DNA of 28,940 nucleotides from Saccoglossus kowalevskii (lineage: Eukaryota > Hemichordata > Enteropneusta > Harrimaniidae). Where the stretch lies: contig NW_003120940.1 in assembly GCF_000003605.2 (NCBI RefSeq), forward strand, positions 179,978-208,917, given 5' to 3'. A program made the position numbers and the translations under genes. Under the pieces are notes generated by a model, which was not told the origin of the DNA, did no database searches, and saw nothing but the letters and a program-made list of their open reading frames with translations. Shown here piece by piece: positions 13,901 to 25,900 of the stretch (the stretch's first letter is position 1; each line of letters opens with the position of its first letter).

Positions 13901-16900
13901 AATGTTGCCCTACGCTTCCTTGTTCCTACTGGATGCAGACTTCCTACATCTGCAGTAAACAGCTCATCCGTGGTGGTAATCTCAAGCAACTCAATTAGAG
14001 TGAACGTACCAATAGTCTTGTAACTCACAACCTATATGTAAAACAATATAAACAGCATAAAGTAGATTTCTCAGCTTGAATGTCGTCTTCAGTGTATTCA
14101 CGATGGTTGGCTGAGTTTGATCAGCTGATTGCTACATATCACAGCCCTCATGTGACCACATATTTGACAAATGCTAGACACTGTTTTGATGCTTACCATC
14201 TATCTACCATTTACTGGACATCGAAATATTAATCACAAAATATTTCTTGACCATTTATAAAATAATACAGCAACACTACTAATTATCTATCGATATGCAA
14301 ATTAGTATAACAAAAAATGCGATATCACTTTCAATTTCTTCAGAGTATCCATTCGAATCTTCAATATAAGATGTAGCACTAACATGACCACATGAAGGTT
14401 GTATCTAACATAACATTAATGTTTACTTAGATTGAATTATGAGCTTTCATAACATATACTGTTTGATATGGTTTAAATCTGCTATGTAAATAGTTAGTGG
14501 AAATTTTATTTTCCATAAACGACATCCCTAGAACATATCGTCATAAGGCACATGTTATACATATTATCACTATAGTATCATTTAGGTCACATGAAAATCG
14601 ATAAATCAAACAATGCTTGAGAAATTACCTTCCCAATAAAAGGATTGCTATTTCTGCCAACAATTGTGTCTCCAACTGTGGCTTCCAGCTCACCAGGTGC
14701 TACTTTTTCGAGAACGACTAATCCTGGAATTCCGCAAAATGTGAGCTCTGTTCTGACAAATGTTCCATTTGTTTCACCATCATCAACTCCAACTATATCT
14801 TCCAGGAATCCATCACTGTGATTCGAGACTATGATATCTCCAATATCGAATACAAGACCGCCACTAAGAAGGATGTGAAACGTCTTTACAGTTTCTGTTG
14901 TATTTTCAATCTCAATATCGTAAAAGCTGCCAAGACATTTGTACACCACATCGTCTGTAGATGGGAGTCAAATAAAAACACCTTTATATATAAGTATATT
15001 TAATAACACTTTCATATTTCTTAGTGCGTAGTTTACTTTGGAAATGCAGATGATTTGACATTATTTAACAAACGTTTGATGATATATATATATATTTCGT
15101 GCGTGAACATCGATGTAGGTAAGCATTAAACAAATAATAAACAATGCAATTTAAAAAAATTCTGATTCTGTGAATTTGCTCAGGTACGAACACATTTACT
15201 CAAACAAAATGAAATATTGTGAAATGTATCAACACCGCATGCGCACTTTCTTCAGGGAGACAATCTTCATCAACTGAACTATCAGGGGTAAATTCTTCTC
15301 CACAGGGTTCTCCACACGTGTCAGGGGGGAAACTCGTCTCGTCTCTATATCTCGTCCCCTTGAGGTACGGAATCGGGAAAGTCACTTTAACTTTACAGTC
15401 AAATAAGGCACACACAACGAAATACGTTTCAGCTCTCGTCTTAGTCGATCTTTCGAGCACTCTATAAGACACAGCGCCCTGGGGAAAAGTCCCCAAGACT
15501 CTCACAAGGCTGACCCAAGGCTAGCCCAAGACTGGACTGCCTCAAGGCTCGCCCCTGGACTCTCTCGGACTGCGTCTGTCGTGGAGTATTCGCCAAGACC
15601 AACTCAAACTCTCTTTATTCATTTTCAAAACTCTAACCAATTACAAAACAGTAAAAGACTCTAAGGCGTAAACTTCAATCATAAAGCCAATCACACTAAG
15701 TACTGAATACGTCATATCTTTTGATTAATCGTTCACTACATTAATAACTACGGATACCAACTGTCAGAATGAGTAGTCTAAAAAACGGCGGCTATCTGGT
15801 AATTAGTTCCAAATCACTGAGCCAAGTTCTGTCCAAAACTTCAAATAGACCTAAACGATGACAGACATAACACAGCAATTCAGCTAATAATCAGTTAATT
15901 AAGTCGGTCAACAGATACGCAAAAACAAATTCATGACAGAACTATCACTTGGAATATAAGATTGCATACTCATTTATGGAAAACGAGGATTAGTCATTTG
16001 TGAGAAATATTTAGACCATATTATACAAATACCTGTTTCTAGAACATGTATATCAACATCGTCAAATGTTATATCACCATTTATGAGTTCTTCCAATAGA
16101 TATTGACTAATTTCTCCTTCTTCTGCCAAGCTGTCCTCCACCGGGATTAAATCCAACTCTTGTCGAAAATCAGCATATTGAAGGACGTCACCAATTTGTG
16201 CTGATTCTCCCAGTAGAACAGTGTATATATCTAAAAATGTACAAATGATGGAATACGTCATGTTGGGATATTCAGAAACTTCCATTTGAAAATATCATAA
16301 TAGTATAATATCTACGACACTATTGTGAATTCGTGTAACCGGAGGAATATATAGAATAAACTAATGACATGCTGAGTAATAAAATATATGCAAATTTTGT
16401 ATATAACCACAAACATTCGGTTATTTTCATAAACTTCTCCCACTCTTTATTTAAAAAAAATCAATAATTGAACGTCTGTTTAATACGACACAAAAACTGT
16501 CAATGTTTTCGATAACTCAGTGACCTACATGCTGTCAACCCATCGCACAACGCATACAACCTACCTAGTTTCAAATATACCAATATTTTATGCATTATAC
16601 CATCGCCCTGAATGCTGCAGATAATATCACCCGTTTGAACGTCAAGTTCTTCTTTCGTAATAAATAGCATTGTGTTGTCGATTTGGTCATCAACATTCAA
16701 CGTTGGACATGTATACAATATTGCTTGAGAGGCGTCAATAGTTTTCACATTGCTTTTCAGTATGGTTTTGTCCACACGTGTTGGATCGCTATAGTCAGGA
16801 AGCACAATACCACCAGGGCAGAGTGTGTTGTCCCACCCTCGACAACCACTTGGCTAGGAAAAAGAGAAACAGAATGATCCGAATTCATCTACAATTCATC

Positions 16901-19900
16901 CATCCCTCATCCACCTTCCATCCATCCATTCAGTGAGTCAGTCAGTGAGTCAGTGAGTCAGTCAGCCAGTGAGTCAGTCAGTCATTCAGTCAGTCAGTCA
17001 GTCAGTCAGCCAGTCAGTCAGTCAGTCAGTCAGTCAGCCTGTCAGTCAGTCAGTCAGTCAGTCAGTCAGTCAGTCAGTCAGTCAGTCAGTCAGTCAGTCA
17101 GTCAGCCTNNNNNNNNNNNNNNNNNNNNNNNNNNNNNNNNNNNNNNNNNNNNNNNNNNNNNNNNNNNNNNNNNNNNNNNNNNNNNNNNNNNNNNNNNNNN
17201 NNNNNNNNNNNNNNNNNNNNNNNNNNNNNNNNNNNNNNNNNNNNNNNNNNNNNNNNNNNNNNNNNNNNNNNNNNNNNNNNNNNNNNNNNNNNNNNNNNNN
17301 NNNNNNNNNNNNNNNNNNTGAGTGAGTGAGTGAGTGAGTGAGTGAGTGAGTGAGTCAGTGAGTCAGTGAGTCAGTCAGTCAGTCAGTCAGTCAGTCAGTC
17401 AGTCAGTCAGTCAGTCAGCCAGTCAGTTAGTCATTCAATACATCTCATTTGAATTAATTTGTATCGATTATAGAAATTATACAAATATCATTACAGTCAA
17501 ACCTCTTCATTGAAACAATGTTCGACATCATGACATTCTGTACAGCTTCCAGGAAAGGAATTACCAGTTGAACTTGTGCACTGGTTGTTCATACAGTCGA
17601 TCCCCTGTTGACAAATACAATAAGCGTAAAATGTCTTGTGATACACAAGAAATAAAATGAACACTTTATTGGAATATTATTGTAAACATGTATTATCGTG
17701 TCTAGCGATCTAAACTCTATTAGTTTCTGTATCACTCCATTGGTGAATGAGTTGTTCACCCTTCCAACATGCATTGACGCATTAAATGCTCTTTTATTAG
17801 ATAGCTTTCAGTTTTTATTTAGAAATATTTGTTACTGAACAGAAGATACATTAATCGTCCGTGTTCACTAGTAAATAAATATCTCTTGCCTCCGTTAAGG
17901 AGTAGAGAGCATGTACTTCACACATCAAAAAGGATAGCTATAATTTGCAAATAGTTTTTCATCCCATAGGTGTTTTTTTCCGTTCAACTGCGATATCTCT
18001 GGTATTGCATGAACCAAACTTGTTGACCGAAAGTCTGTAGCAAAAATCGAATGATTTGATTTTGAACTTGAATTTCGTTTTTATAATTCAATGTCTAAAT
18101 GCCAATCGTTCAGAGAGGAATATGGCTTTGAGATATCATTACTTCACCAAAATTAAACATTATTAACCGTGGAAATTCTTGAATCTCACGCTACGTTTTG
18201 ACGCCAGTTAGTTGCCATGATATTTGCTTGTTCTGTGTTTGTGTTCGTATAACACGCAGACCTCAGTAAGCGCAAAATGGTGTATTTGGAATTCAGATGT
18301 TTTGATTTCAAATTGACCATGGAACCATTGCCAAGATCTCCTTCAGAACGAGGGAGCTCGAGGCACAAATCTAGTCTTTTGGTATTAATTAGTGTAATCG
18401 CGTCTTCTATTTAAAAAATAAAACATTCTTTATATTTTGCTATTCATCCATACCTGTATGTTGCTATTGCATTCATTGACAGGGCCAATTGTTATACATG
18501 CATAATAAAACCATGATGGGCATTGACCACTGATTGGTCCATCACCATTACCAGGTGCACATTGTAGCGTCGTATCACACCAACCACACGCCTCGTAATA
18601 CGCACAGTCACTGCATGTATCAATCGAAGCGCAGAGACTAACATCGCATGAATCTCCCTAATGGTAATCAAAGAAAGAGCTTACATGCGCTATACAGAAG
18701 ATAATATGCAATATGTTAAACTATACATTCCGGAAATTATTGTATTACAGCACAGTAAAGTTACTTGCAAACTATGTACTAGTGGACACAAGTATGTAAT
18801 CAGAAGTACTTTCTGTGATTTATCCACACACATCCCAATATTATCTAAAATATCATTGTTATGGAGAAGTTCGTGGGTTAGTGAATCAAGGGCGAAAAAA
18901 AATATCGAATGCGTATGATAACATGTTGTCCACTAAGGAGCAACATTAAGTATTAAGTAGTTGCAAATGTAGTTGTCGAAATAGGTTTCCTTTTTGAATC
19001 GACAACTGGTCTTTACAATTTTTGCATTCAGCACTTAAATTATAAATATAAACATAAACATCAATCAAAAAGCGTTATTCAGCGGAGCAAACTGTCTCTG
19101 GTCAGGAAAAGTCTTCCGTTGTTGAAATAACATTTAGATATTGCCACCCTACCTGCCAGGCATCATTACATTTGCATTGATTTGGTCCCACACAAGTTCC
19201 TTCACCGGAACATCCGTTGACATCATCACAATTAAAAGATGCACAATCGTTGCCTTGCCAACCATCATTACAAATGCACACACTATCAATACATATACCA
19301 TGGTTTAAACAGGACGCTGGACAACTGTTTGTCACTAGAGCAAAAACAATACATTCAACATTCATATTTGGTATTTCAGAGAGTTTACATTTTTATCCGT
19401 AAATCTATGTGTGCAGGAAACAGAAAAACAATATGTGTTCTTTTAACTAGTCAAACATCCATGTACATCAACGTGCTCGGATATTGGTTCAAATTAAAAA
19501 TTTCATCCAAAGATAAGATTTGATAACATAAGCCAACAGCGTCATAATTAAAGTTCGCAATATACTTTCAATTCGTTTTCACAGTAGCTTTCACCATACA
19601 TCTGAGAATAGTCAGAATATATGTTACCTGGAACTTTACACATAAACGCATTTCTAAGCTCGCAGTTGACGATCTGTACTGTAGAAACAGCAGTGGCTAG
19701 TTGTACTGTCAGAACCTTGCAATACTAAAAAAAACACACAAAAAGCCAGCATCAAAAGGTTTGCATAATCATGGTTTGGATCACATACATTATCGCATCT
19801 TTTAATTATTTAGAAAACTAGTATTCCGATCGAGAAAAAAATTTAAAAAAAAATTTATGATCATCTTTCCTTGGAGATTACGTTCTGCCATGAGCTGGAT

Positions 19901-22900
19901 TTCCCGAAATACATATTACACACCAAATAGTTTAGACCGACCAGTCGAACCCTTTTTTGTTATCATGTTCATTACCCATAAATGATACAATGTGTAAATG
20001 TATAGTGTGTATTTCATTAAGCATTATTCTTGAGTAGAAATACACTTACCTGTAAATCATCAAGCCATACTTTCAATTCTGAAGTACATTCAGTTCCAGA
20101 TCTACTGACAAGTATATTACTAACACCACTCTCGTCATCTGTTGATACAAGTGTCGTTCCTTCATCCTGAAATCAGCAGTTAATAAATTGCCGATACATG
20201 CAATAAATACACACGCAATTAAAAAATAGTTTCATAGCTTTTACTTAAATTTACTAACATTTCCTACATTACACGTTACATACCGTACATATTTGTCTCG
20301 CATCCTCAAGTTTCCGAACCCCGCCCTTGTAACCATAGCAATTCGATCCATGGAGAGTATACCCAATTGGGCATGAATCTATAGAGGAAAGTTTATGTAT
20401 TGCTATTATACCGTATATTATAAATATTCTAATTTACTTAGTTAGAGAACGGAGTCGGAAACACATGATTGACAGCTTTGCAAATGTTGTCTTGGTGTGT
20501 TATTAACCGTCGATCTTTGTTTTACCGAATGTTGAATTACGAGTCTTTCATTTCAGAATAAAAATTTAATATTTTGTTACTTTGTCTTTCATATTCATCA
20601 GTATGCAACATGTCCCCACTTACTGTACGGGAAGTTATGTCAAATTCATTCAAATAACTTATAGAAAATTAAAAAAAAATGTGGGGTTATATATATACGA
20701 GGGGCATTCAATAAGTAATGCCCCTGACCCACTTCCCATAGCTGGAGATTAATGAAACTTGGCACAGTTATTAGTCTTTCTCTACATAGGAACCACCCAG
20801 TGTTGTGCATCTCTCCCATCGTTTGATGCGACTCTGGACACCGTTTATGTAGAACACCCCAGGTTGGTCCTCCAAACACGTCATAACTTCAGAAATCAGG
20901 GCTGCGTCATCTGTGAAACGCTTTCCTTTCAAAAACAACTTCATGGCTGGGAGGAGATGACATTCAGAGGGTGCAAGGTCAGGAGAGTAAGGAGGATGGG
21001 GGAGGATTTCATAGCCATAGAATTTCATAGGATTTTCATAGTGCTTCTGATCTGGTGACATGCGAGTTGTGGACCGGAGCGTTGTCCTGCAGGAGAAGGA
21101 TACCTTTGCTGATATTGCCCCGCCTCTTGATTTTGATAGCTTCTCTTAATTTCATCAAAAGTGAAGCGTAATAGGCTTCTGTAATTGTGGTACCCTTTGC
21201 CAGGAAATCTGTCATCACTACTCCATTCTGGTCCCAGACGACTGTGAGCATGACATTGCCAGCGGAGGGCTGCACCCTTGCCTTCTTTGGAGGTGGTGAG
21301 TCCAAGTGCTTCCACTGCATTGACTAGGCTTTTGTCTCTGAATCATAGTGATGGACCCAAGTTTCATCCTGTGTAATCAGTCTTTTGAAATACTTAGACT
21401 CATCTTCTTGGCACATCTCCAAATTCATCCTGGAGCACTCGACCCATTCTTGATTCTAGAAATGTGTGAGCAACCTGGGAATCCATCTGGCAGATACCTT
21501 ATGCATATGCAAATGGTCATGAATGATAGTTTCCACAGACCCTATACTAATCTTGACCTCTTGGGCTATTTGACGAACAGTAATGCGTCGGTCTTTCAAA
21601 ATGGCTGCCTCAACTTGATGGACAGACGCCTCATCAATGGCAGAAGAGGGACGATCAGGTCTGGGAGTTGTTCTACAGACTTCCGGCCATGTTTTAATTC
21701 ATGATGCCAGCGTTTTACAAGGTTATATGATGGGGCATCATCACCATAAATTTCTTTCATTTCATCAAAAGTCTCCTTTGGTGTGCGATCTTTCAAATAC
21801 AAAAACCGGATCCCTGCACGACACTCAACTAGCTATTTCACACCTGACTGTGAGCGCATGCGTTGCAGTGCGATGATTATGTGTTCCGGCAGCATAACAA
21901 GGTTGTTGTCACGGAGTTAGGATATCGTAAAACACTGTGGATCAAGACAAGACAATCAAGACAAACGTTACATAAGACTTTTTGTTCAGTTGTAGTTTTA
22001 TGGCATCATTTCAACAAGTCTATGATACAATCGTGACACAACCACAGCAAGGCGTAACTGTATAAAAACGGACATCTGCTGAAGTTTACTCGGATATATT
22101 TGTAACACATATAAAAAATATACGTGTGTTGGTGAATTTATTATTGCCTTACGGGCAAAAAAAGGAGATTCCTTACTTAATGCAGACGGTAAGACTTAAA
22201 TTCTTTGTAAGCACAAACAAACAGTTATACGGGACTAGTGATGGTTTTGGGTGTGCATAGTCTAGGGGTAGCTTTACCGAATATTCTTTTGTTTAAACTT
22301 TCGTTGAAATGCCCCCTCTATTGTAGATCCTTGGAATCATGGCTTTTCATTCCAACGAATTCCTTTTCCTATAAAATGTCCTCTTCCTGTGCTGTAACGA
22401 CTTCGGTTGAGTGAGGTTCGTTCCCTTTGCCTTTTTGATTTTAACTGTGACAAATTAGACTCATTCATTGAGTCTGGTCTATAACTGCTACCCAAAATAA
22501 GCATCAAGTTTAGCAGATTAAATTTGCTGTACCGGCCTTCTATCTGCAGTAGCTGACTACTTGTCATTATTTTTAGCTCGGCTGTGTTCCTCTGCTGTTG
22601 TTTGAATGGTTCATTTTGTGGACTCATCAAATACACGTATCATCCAGTAGTATCATGTTCTATCAGCTCCGGAGTTTCTGCTGTAGCGGTGACTTGATCA
22701 CCATCACCATCAACCTTACAAACGAAGCAGCCAAAATAAATTGCCATCCCACCGAAATAAACTTGTCTCAATGGTTGATGACGTCAAAATGTATGTGATT
22801 TTGGCAGACAAAACTTTGCGTACGATCGTTTTGATGCATGGAAAGTAGTTCGTTCTGTGACGGAGAACAGGAACAAATACGAATCACCACTGTTATACGT

Positions 22901-25900
22901 CATACTATGTTTATTTGCACGATAGTCATATGATAATTCATTAAACACTTTTTGGAGGGCACTGTACTATTTAATATACAGCAATGTTTAGCAATATGTA
23001 TACAGACGAATTGGAAAAAAATTCATCGATATATTAGTTGTTGACGTTATTAATTGATTTAATTCTCTGTGATTTTTTCCTATTCGGCAGTGCTATTCTT
23101 GAAACATGTTAATGACATTATTGGAAAGGTTGTTATACATATTTAAACAAAAAAATGTTACAGTAATTTGCCCTCGTCAAAGCAAATGAACTCAATGTAC
23201 CTTGCATAAACTATGTAATGATCATAATATATCACCTTGCGCATTATTTGTATTGTTTGTTTGTTTGTTTGACGCAGCCAGTTGAAGGATGTTGCTATAT
23301 TTAAACAAAAATCATTAATATGGTTTTAGTTCACAAAATACTTTTTTTAAAACACATAGGATTGTGGCTCATGGCATCCACTGTGTTCTATGAATAAACA
23401 GTCGTCACGAGTATGTCAATATAAAAATGGATCACAATGGATATTATGTTGTAACTTACCATGAATAATTGATGATGTTGTTAGAATCGGTTTAAAATTA
23501 ACAGTTGGAAATCCACGCACTTTTGAACCATCTCTTATTCGGGACAAAACATCGATACTATTAATAAAATTCCACCAATTTCCTGTAGCATCAATTGTTA
23601 CATCTGACCTTTCACCTTCACCACTGATCTCATAATCATTCGCTGGATTCTCAAAGTGGTTGTTGTGAAAAGCGATACCGCTTCCAATGGTTACAACAGT
23701 AATCTTCTTTTCTGGATGAATGCCTTTGTTCAAAAGCAGCAGATTAGAGAAGCATAGTTGACCGGCAGCTGGTGGTGTTTGATGCGTCCGGTGGATCATG
23801 TACATACCAGTGTTTTGAATAAACTTATTGTTCATTAAATCGCACACTACATTTTGGATCATTATGATACTTTTGTCATTATCAAGGATGTTATCAAGGA
23901 AGTCATTGCCACTGACAAGGACCCAACCAGTCTCATCATCGGATTTGAGATCAATCAGTTCATTTTTTTTGTTGCTGATGAAACTATTGTCATAAATACA
24001 TCTCATTAGTCCATCATCTGTTCCACCAAAAGCATTTGTATCAATCCCAATACCACCAAAATAATTGTCATTAAAATAATTTGATGATATATCAAATTCA
24101 GTTATTCCAACTCCAAATGTAATTGCACCATTTTCGTTTAACGGCGTTGATGCAAGCAAAACTCCATTACCAACAATTTCTGTTTGTTTAACGTTTACTC
24201 TAATGCCAGCTGCATTATTCGTTTCGCCTTGGTATGATATTGCAGTTCTCCCATTCTGATTGATTGCACTTTGCGAGATTGACACTTCTAGATCAATAGT
24301 CACTATACCTACAAAATAAAAAAAAATGTAATTGTTTCTAGCCGACTCAAAAACGCTGGTTTTAAATTAGATGTTTGCAAAATGAGATTATACCGTTAAA
24401 TGATGTGACTAAATGAAACAAAGTCGTAAGTTTTTTTCAACAAAATATCTGTATTATCATTTCCAAGAACTTATTTATTCTACAGTCATAAAATCTGCAA
24501 AGTGGAAAGTGGAAAGTATGTTTGCGTTTTTCACTGCTGTGTGCGTAGCTGACAACAGAAGTCGAACTCGCAATCTTCCCCACGTTGGGTGGATGCACTA
24601 ACCATTATCCATTAAGCCGGATGAGGGTTATAAGGGAAATATAAACAATGGGAGTGATTTCAAACTGTGCTATACGTAACGATTTACATATTAATTGCTT
24701 GCTAGTTTCACTGCATTAAACAGCTTCAGACCACATCGTTTTACAACTTATGTCTACACATGCTAAAAAGTGATTAACGTAATTCCTAGTTATTCACAGT
24801 CACACTGTAAATAATCCACGCATATAACACAGTATGATATTACCGAATTATGTCAAATGTTTATGATGTCAATTCGTTGCATCAACCTTGACTGTTTCTT
24901 CTATAATAAACCCAATTTTTGATTATTTAGTTCAGCCTACAACGACCATAAACTATATGGATGTCGAGCACCATAAAACGTACCTGCTGGAATAATTTGA
25001 ATACCATAACCATTGTTTGATACTATATCTACCGCTGTGACATCAATAGTACCGCCAACATTCGATATCACCATTCCATTCATGCAGTTCTCTATCCGTG
25101 TATCACGTATTTCTATGTCATTTACAGTTGACACAAGCATGCCACTAGACAAGCAATTCGTCACGTAGACGCTTTCAAAACTTGGAGCATTCCCTACGAT
25201 CTCAATAGCTCCTGCTGTCTCAGATAGAGTGTTACTAGATGTAAAAGATATATCGACGTTTTTTAATGAAGAGGTCACCAAAGATGATTCCCCTGTAAAT
25301 AAGATACCTCTCCAGTAGTTGTGAGACAAAGAAGGCTGTCTCGTACCAATGCACATCAATCCAACGTCTTTGCTGTGGTCTGTGAAGGATAAGGCACATC
25401 AAATTGTATTGACAAATTAAATACATCCGCACATTTTACAAATGTAAAGACACTATGATAAAGTATTCAATGTTAACATAGTACAACTATAATGTACATT
25501 GTATACACGCTTACCGCAGTTGTGATTTCCAAAACCTGCATTTCCACATTGGAATAAAGATGACTCTGAACCAGTACACTCCACGTCGTCCATCCATATA
25601 TCACCTGTACCATGTGTACTTGCATGTAAGGAACCTCCTTCAAAACCAAGATGTCTACATGCGACACTTGATTCAGTAGGTCCCCATCCGTCTTTACAGA
25701 CAGTCCCCCATTTACCATTGATGTTTATTTATAGTCTACCTTCATTAGGATTTGATCCATCGACCAATCGAACGGAGGCCACTTCAAAGTCACCACTCAA
25801 GTTATTATTCGGGTTTGTTTGAAGGGAGGTGAATGTGACTCTTTCAGTGGCTGTGCCAACAGCTACCAGTGCACCCTCAACGGTTAATCCTGTACCAGGT

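Noticed and set aside
14818-15003. Plus-strand open frame over exon L
   Set aside because: Antisense shadow of the real coding exon.
16953-17325. Ser/Gln/Val-repeat open frames (about 120 codons)
   Set aside because: Pure consequence of a CAGT tetranucleotide repeat plus N bases; no real coding signal.
19217-19523. Plus-strand open frames over the EGF exon
   Set aside because: Antisense shadows of exon G.
24548-24622. Functional tRNA gene
   Set aside because: The T-arm and acceptor stem do not pair properly; only the A and B boxes are retained.
25473-25718. 81-codon minus frame starting MVNGGLSV
   Set aside because: Shadow of the SRCR coding frame, offset by one base.
25710-25745. A tiny intron that would remove the SRCR stop codon
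   Set aside because: No AG acceptor within the 30 bases between the two conserved SRCR blocks, and the alignment needs every codon there.
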